In this document: one piece after another, positions 46,701 to 55,933 of the stretch | Numbering within the stretch: the stretch's first letter is position 1 | How the letters are laid out: each line of letters opens with the position of its first letter | Source: Opitutales bacterium | Lineage (GTDB): Bacteria > Verrucomicrobiota > Verrucomicrobiia > Opitutales > JAJFLR01 | NCBI GenBank assembly: GCA_021772565.1 | Contig: JAJFLR010000017.1 | Location: 22,788-86,787 of the forward strand | Direction of reading: 5' to 3' | DNA: 64,000 nt | Made by a program: the position numbers and the translations under genes | Notes under the pieces: model-generated | The model's input: only the letters and a program-made list of their open reading frames with translations | Database searches by the model: none | What the model was told of the DNA's origin: nothing

Positions 46701-49700
46701 GGTATTTTAACTGAACGACCTGCAGAATTGCCGACAAAAGAGTCATCTGTTTGACCATACCATGGATAAACAGAACTCTGAGCTCCACCAACAAATCTAT
46801 TAGATAGTGTATGCGTTGAATCTAAATCTACAGCAACTGCTAAATTAACTTCTGATATAAAAAATGGTCCTGAAGGCGTGCTAAGTATAGCGTTATTGTT
46901 TTCGTTATTTTCTGTTATAACGCCTGATGAATCAACTAATATGCCGAGAAATAATGGTTCGCCAAATGGTGCTGTAACGGGTAATTGTATCGATTCAATG
47001 TAAGTGCGCGTTTGATCTGTGTTAAAAGCTTCAGTCTCAGGAATATTCGTAATAGTAAAATCATCAGTTGTGCCAAATAGATTGTCAGATGATAACATTA
47101 AACTACTGACAAAGGAAGTTTCAGCTAAATTGCCATTGGTATTTTTAATACTGAAATTAAACTCAACTGTCTCTCCTATATCCAAAATATTAGAAGATTC
47201 ATTTGGGTTTGTAGTACCAAGTTTTGTAATAGTAAATGTTTGCGGAACTAAATCAGGACGTTCAGATATGCTTATTCCCGCAGTTGAAGATGAAAACAAA
47301 TTATTTTTTATCTCCTCCAACTCATCGACTTTACCAATAAACCCTGTTGGACTATTTGGATTATAAAGCGTACCCCCTGCATCTTTTGGATCTACTAAAA
47401 CTATGAGGAAATAATCACCTTGAGGAATTTTATTGGCCCCGGTTTGGATTTTTATTAAATCAAAAACTGATAGATAGCCAAAACGATCATTAGAGCCCAC
47501 TGATTGATTACTTGTAACATCCGGAATAAGTTCTATATCGATATCAGGACTGTATTCTGCATCCGTGGAAAGAAATACTGCAAAGTCCGGATTTCCGGGT
47601 AAAGGTGAATTAACACCCACATTGCGTCCAAATAGTTCAACATTTAAACTCAGTGTCCCTGCAGTTAAGTTTTCATTCAAATTGAAATTAACAATATCCA
47701 ACTCAAAATCCGGTTTTAGAAAATTTGCGTTAGTATTGTCAAAAACCACAGAATCCACCCAACCTTTCTCAATATCAAATCCATCACCTTCAGCTCCTTT
47801 GACAAAAGTCCAACGAATTGTGTTTGTTGCAAATGGCAAAAGAGCAGTTACTTTTTTAAATCCAACTTTACCAAAGATTGCATGATTTACCTCACCGTCA
47901 GTTGGGTCAATTGACTCAACTCCATTGACAGTAAATTTAAGTAAATTTTCAGCTCTGTTTGAATCTACTTTCCATTGAAACTCTACGAGTGTTGGGCCAG
48001 CAATATTTTTAACTTCAATATAGGCTTCTTTTCCTACTTCCAAAAAAGGACTTGAAACTGCATCGACACCATCGCTAGTAACGGTGCTTTGCCCAAACCA
48101 TAATTTATCACCGCCAAATTGGACATCAGCTGCAGTAACTCCAATGGTATTTCCATCAAGGTCAAGTGCTGCGAATGATGTAGAACCATTGACGATAATC
48201 GGTTGAACTGTAGTGAATGTCAGATTATTTTCTTCCCCCATGCCAACGTCCTCTGTTGATTCAGGAATATCATTGTTAACATCTAAAACTGAAATTAGAT
48301 TAAAAGAACCGGCACGTAAATTACTAGCAGTAAGTCTAACTGTAGCTTTCGCAGCAACTGAGGTTAAAAAATTTGGGTTACTAATTGAAGTAATAGTAAA
48401 ATCTGTTGGGAAAACAGCATCCTCTTTTAAAAGAATATCATCGCTGTCATTGACAGTTTGATTTTCAGAGAGCAGAAAATCTATATCAAATAATCTAGAT
48501 ATTGGCAAAGCACCTTTACCGGTATTTGTGATACTCAGTTCTAGTTCTACAACATCTCCTTCAACCAATACAGGGTTGTTAGCATTGGTAGTTAAATCTA
48601 TTACACTGCTGTCCTTAATTAGAGTAAATTTATCGAATGCCAATTTTAAATCAGGTAACAAATCAATCGCAACTGTGGATGCACCCCCATTATTAGTGGT
48701 GACAGTTTCATCAATAACTGCCCCAGTACTATCTTCAATTGAAAGAATTTGAGCCGAAACAAAATAGTTATCGCCATCTATAATTAAGTTACTAGCACTA
48801 TCTGGGAATTTTAATCTAACTTTAGTAGCAATGACTGCTTCTCTATTAGCAGGTAGTTCACCACTAACGCTAATTGGATTTGTAGTTGGATCAATTGCTG
48901 TATCAGTAGTATCAACAATTCTAATATCTGCGAGATCATACAAGGAATCTTTACTCAATCGAATATCTAACTTTATTACGTCAGTAGCAGAAATTTTTCC
49001 CGATCCTTTATTTTCAAAAAATATATTGAGATCAATCTCATCACCCGGGCTCGGATCATCCTGAATTACAGTTATGTTTTTAATTACTAAATCAGGGACA
49101 CCGACGAATGAGGATTGAAACCCTTCATCTGCTTTTGTGGTAAAAATGGTGCCGTTACCTAATTGACCTAAATCATTAGAGCCAGTAGTCAAAACATTAC
49201 CAGACTCATTAAGTGCTGCAGAAAAGATAGAACCAGCGGCCACTGCTGACCAATTAACTAAACTTCCTATTTGAAAGGGTGTGCTTTTATTTCCAACTTC
49301 AGGAATTCCCAATTGAAAAATAAAGTTTAGATTTCCGCCCCAGCCAAACAGTTCTCCTTTTCTATCCGCTTCAGTAGTAGTTTTACCATCACTGTCGGTA
49401 ATACCAATAGTATGTAAATCCCCGGTTGCTACAGATAACCACTTTTTGCCGTTTGGAGCATTGACTATTGTAGGCGTGATGACACTTGCTACTGTATTGC
49501 CAATTCCGAGCTTACCGCTTCCATTATTCCCCCATGAGAATAGACTTCTATCGGTTTTAATAGCAAAAGAATTTAAATTTCCGGCAAAAACTTTACTCCA
49601 GTTTATATCATCGTTAACTTTCCCTAAAGTAAAAACTTGTGCTGTTTGAGTAGTTACACGTCCCAATTGACCATTACCATTGTTTCCCCAACTCCAAAGT

Positions 49701-50329
49701 TGACCTAATGTATCAATCGATATTACATGAAATCCACCTGCAGAAATTGCAGTATAACGCGTAGTTTGATTTTGCTCAATTTGTGTGGGTGTTGTCTTTG
49801 TCACATTTCGAATAGGATCAAAACCCAATTGACCCACACCGTTATCGCCCCAGACAAACAGAACTCCATTTCCCCTTAGAGCAATACTAAATCCAGATCC
49901 AGCAGAAATATGTGTCCAATCATTTGCTGAACTAATTTGTACTGGTGCATTTTTATTTTCTATAGTACCATCACCAAGTTCACTCGTCAGGTTACTGCCC
50001 CAAGCCCATAAAGTACCATCATCTTTTATTGCTAAAGAGTGTTCACTTCCAGCCGCAACAAAGCGCCAAGTATCATTTTCTGAATTTGTATCCCCATCAG
50101 TTATTCTTACAGGTTCAATTACATTAGTATTAGTTCCATTACCAACTTGACCACTCAGATTACTACCCCAGGCCCAAAGATTTTTATCATTATCAACATA
50201 TAAAGAATGATTACTACCAGAACTGAATCGAGCTTGACCACTAACGTCATTAATAGCATATATATTAACAATACTTGTAAAAAATATCGCCGCAAAAATG
50301 ATGCAGAACAATTTAAATTTAGACCTCAT
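43745..50329 (-). CDS. Giant secreted protein C (2194 aa), first of the three paralogues
   Basis: A signal peptide (FKLFCIIFAAIFFTSIVNIY) precedes seven RCC1 repeats (LWAWGSNLSGQVGNG to VLTTGSNDLGQLGNG). About seven CARDB-like repeats and four WFGQ-type modules follow (LWFGQSTVTSDGVDAV, PWYGQTDDSF, and two degenerate copies, RKFLGANVTG and IFFANTSVTG, placed back to back). The C-terminus has DTDGDGNLDLIEYALDLNP followed by a beta module. It begins 19 nt after the secretin gene with no terminator between, the strongest evidence that the giants belong to the secretion operon. Residue composition (Asn, Ser, Thr, Asp-rich) fits an extracellular protein. Function is not known. Confidence 0.85.
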   Translation of the reverse strand: MRSKFKLFCIIFAAIFFTSIVNIYAINDVSGQARFSSGSNHSLYVDNDKNLWAWGSNLSGQVGNGTNTNVIEPVRITDGDTNSENDTWRFVAAGSEHSLAIKDDGTLWAWGSNLTSELGDGTIENKNAPVQISSANDWTHISAGSGFSIALRGNGVLFVWGDNGVGQLGFDPIRNVTKTTPTQIEQNQTTRYTAISAGGFHVISIDTLGQLWSWGNNGNGQLGRVTTQTAQVFTLGKVNDDINWSKVFAGNLNSFAIKTDRSLFSWGNNGSGKLGIGNTVASVITPTIVNAPNGKKWLSVATGDLHTIGITDSDGKTTTEADRKGELFGWGGNLNFIFQLGIPEVGNKSTPFQIGSLVNWSAVAAGSIFSAALNESGNVLTTGSNDLGQLGNGTIFTTKADEGFQSSFVGVPDLVIKNITVIQDDPSPGDEIDLNIFFENKGSGKISATDVIKLDIRLSKDSLYDLADIRIVDTTDTAIDPTTNPISVSGELPANREAVIATKVRLKFPDSASNLIIDGDNYFVSAQILSIEDSTGAVIDETVTTNNGGASTVAIDLLPDLKLAFDKFTLIKDSSVIDLTTNANNPVLVEGDVVELELSITNTGKGALPISRLFDIDFLLSENQTVNDSDDILLKEDAVFPTDFTITSISNPNFLTSVAAKATVRLTASNLRAGSFNLISVLDVNNDIPESTEDVGMGEENNLTFTTVQPIIVNGSTSFAALDLDGNTIGVTAADVQFGGDKLWFGQSTVTSDGVDAVSSPFLEVGKEAYIEVKNIAGPTLVEFQWKVDSNRAENLLKFTVNGVESIDPTDGEVNHAIFGKVGFKKVTALLPFATNTIRWTFVKGAEGDGFDIEKGWVDSVVFDNTNANFLKPDFELDIVNFNLNENLTAGTLSLNVELFGRNVGVNSPLPGNPDFAVFLSTDAEYSPDIDIELIPDVTSNQSVGSNDRFGYLSVFDLIKIQTGANKIPQGDYFLIVLVDPKDAGGTLYNPNSPTGFIGKVDELEEIKNNLFSSSTAGISISERPDLVPQTFTITKLGTTNPNESSNILDIGETVEFNFSIKNTNGNLAETSFVSSLMLSSDNLFGTTDDFTITNIPETEAFNTDQTRTYIESIQLPVTAPFGEPLFLGILVDSSGVITENNENNNAILSTPSGPFFISEVNLAVAVDLDSTHTLSNRFVGGAQSSVYPWYGQTDDSFVGNSAGRSVKIPASNSAHFEVSIEVIVPTDVSFSWKVSSEKTTNDQGVVKQDELKFFIDDTVQASIAGELEWSTVTFKIEPIVGQTTRELRWSYEKDASIDEGKDAGFVDNITVVANPRSDLIVSSVTSDKTSYSTSESITLNLKVKNNGAGDIANNQQFVTQFLLSTDSQFNQDTGATQNDIILGTEVITLNSGLAVSAETASLPFTFDIPDIEFPFQENFFIGIRLDTASQVDELNEANNNSFSTTQVTVVPLIKLNETLETSLLQNIVTSGARKFLGANVTGTAGGSAAQITGLTSGQESVLEASITGPVLLSFDWTIQNSLSSQDIFKFELDSKVMATIANDLPLTTVNDILVPEGSHQIKWTYSKASSALSDFAAVDNIQTKTVNVNTVSRNTEFNQALETFTGFDPPPVWEIGGAGIFFANTSVTGAVDSDALTTSRLVVDEESFVQTEFIGPGLLTFRFKVENSPQNLDILTFQLDGVEFDLSTISNDDTNSFKIIDVDQTTVGNQGILIPAGTHQLKWIYRKKSSEINDFAVIDNIIYNRTAVPSDFEVESISTTPGQFLLNGQTTLPFEVLIENQGGDSNNSASQANGTNNTIVDVEIFLSTTQSRTSGTVILLGILSFNQTFVSGQKLFIDDDLPIPQNTTAGSYFLGANIVTNRTEVSTANNIKFTTAQDVTITQIPDLTVTDITVDDKRNYFESSSLNLNYNLSNIGAGDISSATAIQINVSLQAIEKSSGIVQDGSVLLENISIQTALPGNLITQSSPISFNLVTTLPTATIIQSTILNDNAANIEDYNFRINISADSLNVITESNETNNIIASNLNFLIFNTPTVSETFQLWRARYNLDNVVPQIDNNEDAKRDTDGDGNLDLIEYALDLNPLVSDIALRVLISKVNNQDFLSTSFNLNLFASDIVVNVNITDASSNLIKPEHVKFNQLTSAPRNLTTEVTNNDPFIISALNQGYSGRVTVVDEFSSSLANSRMMVIEVILP

Positions 50330-50348
50330 ATCTTCGAAATTTTTCGAA

Positions 50349-52202
50349 TTACCAATTGACCTTTTCCTTTTTAACAGGTTTGCCTGTGTCCTCTATATCA
50401 AAATCTGTGTTTTGCCCTTTTATTTTAAGACCCTCTAATTGAGCTTTCATTTTAGAACGTATCTTCAATTGACTGACATTATCACGGGCTGCTTGAATCT
50501 TCTCATACATCTCCAAATCTTCAGCAGGAATATCATATCCCGGAATTTCGTTAGCATCGATATTCATATCATTGAGCACATCAGGCGAAAAAATATCCTT
50601 ATAAGTGCTGCCATCCGGATTAAGGGTTTTAGCTGTTATAAAAATAATTAAATTTCTTCGATTTTCACTTTCAGACTTACTGCGAAATAACTTTCCAATG
50701 CCCGGAAGATTTTCAAAAAATGGTACCCGTGTTTTATTGTTCTCTGTTGTCTTTTCGATGAGTCCGCCAATTGCAAGCGTGTATCCATCCTTAATTGTTA
50801 CAGTATTGATAGTTTTACGAGTGGCTATAATGGGGATACTGGCATTAGCTTCACCCCCAAAAGAAACTGTTCCTGTTCTAGTGCTAATTTCTGGATTAAT
50901 TTTTAATGTAATAAATCCTGCGCTATTGACTTGAGGCGTTACTTTTAAAATAATACCAATCGGTTTAAAATCGAAACCACTGACTTCAAAAGTGCCCCTC
51001 TCTTCATTATAGGTATAAGCCGGAACAGGAAACTCTTCACCAATATTAATTTGAGCCTGAGTATTGTTTACCGTAACAATCGTTGGGTTACTGATTAACT
51101 CAACCTCACTGAATGACTTCAATGCACTTAAGACGACTCCAAATGCATCAGCAGAAAATACTGCACTATCCGCTCTACCTTGAGTGGAATTAAAAATTAA
51201 ACTCGATGCCTTTGTCAGTACATTTTGAACTGCATTTACAGATTCTGTTTCATCTTTAAATTGTACTTTATCGTCACCAGTAAGGTCGAATGTATCAGTA
51301 ACTGTTTTAGTAACAGTATTACCATCACTATTTGTATTATCATCTGTACTACTTCTAGTACTACCAGATCTTTTAGTATAGCTTCGTTCAAACGGTCCAC
51401 CATTTAAACCGTACGAATTTAAGGAGCGCCAATTGACACCAATATTCTTTGTATCACGATTAGTAACCTCGATAAACTTTGATTCGATTAAAACTTGCGC
51501 AGTGGGTCGATCCAAACGATCAATAATTTCCTGAATGTTATCCATTCTAGATGGGCGCTCAGTGATAACCAGTGAATTACTTCGAGAGTCTACTTGAATT
51601 CTTCCGCCAATTCCTGAATCAATTAACGGAGCAATGGATTCTTGAATTTCTGTAGCGTCAGCAAAATTAATTACAAATACGCGAGTGTCAGTAGGTTCCT
51701 GCAAAAGCTCCTGAGTACTTTTGATTTTAATGATGTTACGGTCTTCAATGTATGTGTAGCCGATTGGTTCAAGAATAACATCGAGCACTTGCCTCCAGGT
51801 AACATTGCGTAATTTCAAAGATGTGCTACCCACCAGTGTTTCCGGAATAACGACATTCAAATCATAAAGATCAGCAACATTTCGTATAATTGTGCGAACT
51901 TCTTCGTCGGGAAAATCAATAGAAATCTTTTCTGCATCGCTTCGACTCATTAACGCTTCCCTGGATTCCTGTCCGGGAAATTCCATTGTTACATCACCTA
52001 ATGGTACATCAACATCTAATTCTGGTGCAGTGGGCAAGTTAGGTTCTTCAGGTGTTTTATTTTCAGTAACCTCATTTTTAGTTTCATTTTTTTTGTTGAC
52101 TACCTCTGTCGGTTTTTCTTCGGCAAATAAAATGAAACTATCTCCAATTGTAAGTAGAGTTAAAATCGTAAATATAATAATGGCGATATTCCTGAGTATC
52201 AT
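50349..52202 (-). CDS. pilQ: Secretin of the PilQ/GspD family
   Basis: The 617-aa protein has a signal peptide (IIIFTILTLLTIGDSFILF), a Pro/Glu-rich linker and an N0/STN-like domain (ISIDFPDEEVRTIIRNVADL near residue 95). An N1 domain follows (VFVINFADATEIQESIAPLI with VDSRSNSLVITERPSRMDNI), and then the secretin barrel (VLIESKFIEVTNRDTKNIGV, ISNPTIVTVNNTQAQINIGE, VPFFENLPGIGKLFRSKS, NRRNLIIFITAKTL). Secretins form the outer-membrane channel of type II secretion and type IV pili. Only one N1-like domain is seen. About 110 residues after the barrel form a charged C-terminal tail. It sits between pilP-like and giant protein C. Confidence 0.93.
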   Translation of the reverse strand: MILRNIAIIIFTILTLLTIGDSFILFAEEKPTEVVNKKNETKNEVTENKTPEEPNLPTAPELDVDVPLGDVTMEFPGQESREALMSRSDAEKISIDFPDEEVRTIIRNVADLYDLNVVIPETLVGSTSLKLRNVTWRQVLDVILEPIGYTYIEDRNIIKIKSTQELLQEPTDTRVFVINFADATEIQESIAPLIDSGIGGRIQVDSRSNSLVITERPSRMDNIQEIIDRLDRPTAQVLIESKFIEVTNRDTKNIGVNWRSLNSYGLNGGPFERSYTKRSGSTRSSTDDNTNSDGNTVTKTVTDTFDLTGDDKVQFKDETESVNAVQNVLTKASSLIFNSTQGRADSAVFSADAFGVVLSALKSFSEVELISNPTIVTVNNTQAQINIGEEFPVPAYTYNEERGTFEVSGFDFKPIGIILKVTPQVNSAGFITLKINPEISTRTGTVSFGGEANASIPIIATRKTINTVTIKDGYTLAIGGLIEKTTENNKTRVPFFENLPGIGKLFRSKSESENRRNLIIFITAKTLNPDGSTYKDIFSPDVLNDMNIDANEIPGYDIPAEDLEMYEKIQAARDNVSQLKIRSKMKAQLEGLKIKGQNTDFDIEDTGKPVKKEKVNW

Positions 52203-52263
52203 GATAAATTTTTGTTTAAGTAGATTTTAATTTTAATGATAGTTTAATCCAGTGTTTGATATA

Positions 52264-52854
52264 TTATTTTTCGAATATAGCTTTTCCTTTTGGCTCAATT
52301 TTATAAATTTTTATCGAGAGTGTTTCATAGTTTAATTTCAGGGTAAAAGAATCATCTTTAATGTCATCAACTTCAACAAGATAATCTTCATCTTTAATAG
52401 TCGTAGGAATTGTATCACCAATTTTAATGGCTTTGCCGTTTCTCAGGAGCATAATTTTTTGATTCCCAAGAATCATGGTTCCAGTTGGGTTAAGGCTTTT
52501 CGCGAAAATCTTTAATACTTCATCGTCATCCAATTTATTGACTTCAGGTTCAGGCTCTTCCACCTCTTCAGGAATAGCAGATCTATCTTCATCGACCTCT
52601 TCCTCTATTTCTTCAATCTCTTCCTCAAATGCCTCAAACGGGTTAGTTATAGTTTCAAGAATTTCATCAAATTTTTTATTACCGGGATTTAACACAGAGT
52701 CTGCAGAATCAATAATTTGCTCACGCTTCTTTTTAAGCATTATTAATTTACTTTGATCAAGTGCACAAGAAACACTAACGGATATAATATAGCATAACGT
52801 CAATGCTATGATTCGATAAAAACTATATTTTTGAATGCTATTTACTAAACTCAT
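52264..52854 (-). CDS. pilP: PilP/GspC-like periplasmic adaptor
   Basis: The 196-aa protein has an N-terminal hydrophobic signal (FYRIIALTLCYIISVSVSC) ending in Cys, which could be lipidated as in PilP. A very acidic linker follows (EEEIEEIEEEVDEDRS), then a small beta domain (SLNPTGTMILGNQKIMLLRN, then GKAIKIGDTIPTTIKDEDYL) resembling the HR/PilP fold that links the inner-membrane platform to the secretin. Sequence similarity is weak; the call rests on position between pilO and the secretin. It overlaps pilO by 4 nt and is 61 bp from the secretin. Confidence 0.65.
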   Translation of the reverse strand: MSLVNSIQKYSFYRIIALTLCYIISVSVSCALDQSKLIMLKKKREQIIDSADSVLNPGNKKFDEILETITNPFEAFEEEIEEIEEEVDEDRSAIPEEVEEPEPEVNKLDDDEVLKIFAKSLNPTGTMILGNQKIMLLRNGKAIKIGDTIPTTIKDEDYLVEVDDIKDDSFTLKLNYETLSIKIYKIEPKGKAIFEK

Positions 52855-53426
52855 GATAATCCCAAAATATCTATTTCAATCTTCACTGATATTAATCCAA
52901 CTTCATCGCCACCGACTGACTTGCAATCAAAAGCTATCATTCTTGTAAAATATTTACCATTTTGAATCAGGTACAAAAATTTCAGAATCTGTTTATATTT
53001 TCCGGTAATTGACACGGTAAATTTTATTGGCTGAAATTTAGAATTCGATTTCTTTTTAGCTTTCTTCTTTTTTGACACTTGAACTTGTTCAGACTGACTA
53101 ATGTTTTTTAAATTCACTCCTGTCTCTTCTTCAATTTTATAAAAAAACTTATAGTTAATAGCTTTATCATCACTTCTCATCAACCGATCATCAATTTCTT
53201 CAACTATCGATTGAATATCTTCCAAATGCGCCGGTAAATCGGTTGACCTAATTTCATTTGTCACAATTCTTTTTAAGTCCTGTTCAAGCTCAAAACGTTT
53301 ATCTTCAATCTCAGGATTAGCACCTGACCTTACGTAAAAAATAATTGCCAGGACAACAGATAAAGCAGAACAGACATATGCAACAGGATATTGCTTAAAC
53401 TTAACTATGAGTTCTTCCTTCTTCAT
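52851..53426 (-). CDS. pilO: PilO-like inner-membrane assembly protein
   Basis: The 191-aa protein has one N-terminal membrane helix (YPVAYVCSALSVVLAIIFYV), a coiled-coil segment (about residues 40-85), a Lys-rich linker (KKKKAKKKS) and a ferredoxin-like C-terminal domain (FTVSITGKYKQILKFLYLIQ followed by RMIAFDCKSVGG). This is the PilO/GspM layout. PilO pairs with PilN in the inner-membrane platform of type IV pilus or type II secretion machines. Its start overlaps the pilN stop by one base. Confidence 0.75.
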   Translation of the reverse strand: MKKEELIVKFKQYPVAYVCSALSVVLAIIFYVRSGANPEIEDKRFELEQDLKRIVTNEIRSTDLPAHLEDIQSIVEEIDDRLMRSDDKAINYKFFYKIEEETGVNLKNISQSEQVQVSKKKKAKKKSNSKFQPIKFTVSITGKYKQILKFLYLIQNGKYFTRMIAFDCKSVGGDEVGLISVKIEIDILGLS

Positions 53427-54085
53427 TATTTATCTTTATTACTTTTTGGTGGAATTGTTTCAATAGATATATTAAATGAAAAATTCTGTAATTTTGGATT
53501 TCGCTTTAAGGATCTTAATTTTATACCATTCTCACTCACTTTATCTTTCAGGATATCTACTTCAGATAAAGTTTTCATATAATCATAGACAATTTGTGTC
53601 GCTTCTTCAGGTAAACCATTAATAGATCCTCCAATTTGAATTGCCACTGTAGTTATAGACTTTTTACCATCCTTAATAGTAATATCTGCAATTGAAACTT
53701 TTTCAATTATCATTTCATTAGGAATGGTTTCTGAAAAAACCAAAAATAGCTTATCCGGGTTAACAGTTACACTCGTAAAATCTATTACATCCAAAAGATA
53801 AGCATAATTTTTAGAGAACTTTGCATTAAGTCTTAGATTTTTATTATCGTTTGCTAATTTTGACTCAATATTCTTTTCAAAATCTTTTACTTCAGATTTT
53901 AGTTTGCTACTAATATAAAACTGAGAACTAACAGCAATAAATAGACCCAAGAATAAACTAACAGCGATAATATTGAATATGAAATCCGTCCGGATAGCTT
54001 TAATATCCGGCAACGTCTCCAAATTACGAAAATCAGGATGCCAATTGTTTACAACAACCTTTTTTTTACTTTTTAGCTTCGCCAC
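53426..54085 (-). CDS. pilN: PilN-like inner-membrane assembly protein
   Basis: The 219-aa protein has a short cytoplasmic N-terminus (KKKVVVNNWHPDFRNLETLP) that in PilN binds PilM. A membrane helix (FNIIAVSLFLGLFIAVSSQF), a coiled coil and a C-terminal domain containing PNEMIIEKVSIADITIKDGK follow. It overlaps pilM by 20 nt and pilO by 1 nt, so expression is tightly coupled. The assignment relies on gene order and architecture more than on conserved residues. Confidence 0.75.
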   Translation of the reverse strand: MAKLKSKKKVVVNNWHPDFRNLETLPDIKAIRTDFIFNIIAVSLFLGLFIAVSSQFYISSKLKSEVKDFEKNIESKLANDNKNLRLNAKFSKNYAYLLDVIDFTSVTVNPDKLFLVFSETIPNEMIIEKVSIADITIKDGKKSITTVAIQIGGSINGLPEEATQIVYDYMKTLSEVDILKDKVSENGIKLRSLKRNPKLQNFSFNISIETIPPKSNKDK

Positions 54086-55118
54086 TTATGTTTTTATTAT
54101 AATTTCCAATAAGACTAAACAAACCAATCCATCTATCATCAATTTCCTCAATATTAACAGATTCAGCTAATGTAACATCAAGTGCTTTAAGCCATCCCGG
54201 ATGATCTATTTTCAATACTTCAACACCAAGAGACGATGATAAAGTATTATGTATCCAATTTAAATTTTTCGGGATTAGCGGTAAAATTATCTGCCCAATA
54301 GTCTGACCAGTCTGAACCTCATAAAACCCAGTTGATGATTGAAGCTCTTTTAACATTTTACGCAACAACGATGTCCCCAATTCAGTAAAATCAAAGGTAT
54401 TGGAATAAAACAACTTTTTGGCTGATTCGTCGTCTTTCAGACCTAGTTCTGCCCGTATAACAGAAAACATGCTATTAATGCCAAATGGTATAGGTCGACA
54501 GACATCAACTTTTTCATTATCAAATATAAATACATTGGAGTTAGTCGGTGTAATCTCTAAAATTAGTGTAGGTAATTTCAGTTTCTTCCATTTAGAATAA
54601 TGCATCAAACCACCGAGTGAAACTACTGATCCAATTTCTAAACGATCCGGAAAAATATTCGATTCGACAAGCTGATCCTGAAAAGTATTCAACTCACTAT
54701 TAGCTGCACCACAAAATATGATATCTTTTTGATTGAGCAAATTGCCCCCAACATCAAACTCTGAACCATCTGAGGTATTAAGAATTTTGAATGAATTTTT
54801 TCCAGGATCAATTCTAAACTGATCTTTAAGTAAATTTGGAAAGAAACCTTCTGCTTTCGCTTTGTTGGGTGCTTCCAATGTAGACCTTCGCAGAAATCTG
54901 GTTTTTGGATAGATTGAACATCGTCCATGAATATAAGATCGACCTTTACTGTCTATGTGTTCATTTATAAATTGAGTTACTGGTTCAAGTCCCTCATCAG
55001 TAGTATACTCCTTAATGCTTTCAATGGTCAGAGGTGTATTCAAAGTATTAGTTAACGCAACAAGTGTCTTGTAGTCGTTAATTTCAATGAATAGCCCTTT
55101 AGTTTTTTTTGAGAGCAT
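54066..55118 (-). CDS. pilM: PilM-like actin-fold protein, first gene of the giant-protein operon
   Basis: The 350-aa cytoplasmic protein has the size and start of PilM/GspL-N: an actin-like fold beginning FIEINDYKTLVALTNTLN. It includes LGGLMHYSKWKKLKLPTLIL followed by EITPTNSNVFIFDNEKVDVC, RPIPFGINSMFSVIRAELGL and LLRKMLKELQSSTGFYEVQT. PilM binds the PilN tail on the cytoplasmic face. Canonical ATP-binding residues look degenerate. It starts a 28-kb unit that ends at 27073. There is no assembly ATPase, platform PilC or pilin gene in the operon, so those would have to be encoded elsewhere. Confidence 0.8.
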   Translation of the reverse strand: MLSKKTKGLFIEINDYKTLVALTNTLNTPLTIESIKEYTTDEGLEPVTQFINEHIDSKGRSYIHGRCSIYPKTRFLRRSTLEAPNKAKAEGFFPNLLKDQFRIDPGKNSFKILNTSDGSEFDVGGNLLNQKDIIFCGAANSELNTFQDQLVESNIFPDRLEIGSVVSLGGLMHYSKWKKLKLPTLILEITPTNSNVFIFDNEKVDVCRPIPFGINSMFSVIRAELGLKDDESAKKLFYSNTFDFTELGTSLLRKMLKELQSSTGFYEVQTGQTIGQIILPLIPKNLNWIHNTLSSSLGVEVLKIDHPGWLKALDVTLAESVNIEEIDDRWIGLFSLIGNYNKNISGEAKK

Positions 55119-55572
55119 AAAAATGGGGTATTTTTATTTCAGTTAATTTTGAATATGAAATCCAAATGATTTTTTGTAAATTAAAATATTAGTTGTCTCC
55201 AAACATCCGTATACGCATCTAATTTTCATATAAATGATAAATAATATCTAGTAGTGTTATTAAGCTGAATGCAAAAGATATTTTAATAATGTTAGTTTAC
55301 TAATAATTCAATTGATTAGCTATTATTGGTTTTCAAGTTAAACCAACATTTAAAATAGCTGCATCAGCCTTAATGTTACAAGCAAAAAAATTAGCATTAG
55401 CTCAATATTGATACGTATCTTGGTAGATTAAAAATTTATTTACATGCTTTTATAGAACTAATTGCAAAAATTACTGTTTTCGCACAAAAGCCTCAATGGA
55501 GTTGTGTTCAGTTTCAAATGCAAGACCATGTAGCAAACTTTGAAAATTCTCAATAACCGCAGTAATGATCTT
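55119..55572. other. Intergenic leader of the pilM-giant operon
   Basis: This 454-bp AT-rich stretch has no ORF of coding character on either strand. It should contain the promoter for the 28-kb minus-strand operon, but I could not pick a convincing -35/-10 pair. No long hairpin or repeat was seen. Confidence 0.5.
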
Positions 55573-55839
55573 CTAAGGAGCAATAACAGATATCACCATT
55601 ATCTCATCATCCAATTTTATAAAATAATCTTTAAAGATCGTTTTATTTGACTTGTCTTTACGCACCACCTCACAGAACACAACACTCACTTCCTGACCGA
55701 CAATATGAGTTAATTTTCCACCTGGAGAATACTCACTCTCATCATTTAATATATTATTTTTATCGGTAATGATGCTAAACGGGTAACTGATACTTACAAC
55801 TTCACAATTTCTCCTGGAGGATAGTTTACAGTAGAGCAA
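55573..55839 (-). CDS. Small hypothetical protein (88 aa)
   Basis: The frame encodes a soluble, mixed-charge protein (YPFSIITDKNNILNDESEYS, VGQEVSVVFCEVVRKDKSNK, FKDYFIKLDDEIMVISVI) with an alternating beta-like pattern, which could form a small beta barrel. No signal peptide, membrane helix or known motif is present. It lies between the pilM promoter region and the mS38-like gene, in the same direction as both. The composition is more protein-like than a random AT-rich ORF, but the call is uncertain. Confidence 0.45.
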   Translation of the reverse strand: MLYCKLSSRRNCEVVSISYPFSIITDKNNILNDESEYSPGGKLTHIVGQEVSVVFCEVVRKDKSNKTIFKDYFIKLDDEIMVISVIAP

Positions 55840-55933
55840 AAGCTCTAAAAATAAATATTTATCCTAGGTGAATGCGCTAGCAAATTGCACCCTGCTTTCA
55901 ATCACTATCCAAGATAGAGAATAGAATATAGCA

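Noticed and set aside
27740..49649. Many plus-strand frames of 60-140 aa opposite the giant genes
   Set aside because: They are antisense shadows of long, repetitive coding sequence and show no domains.
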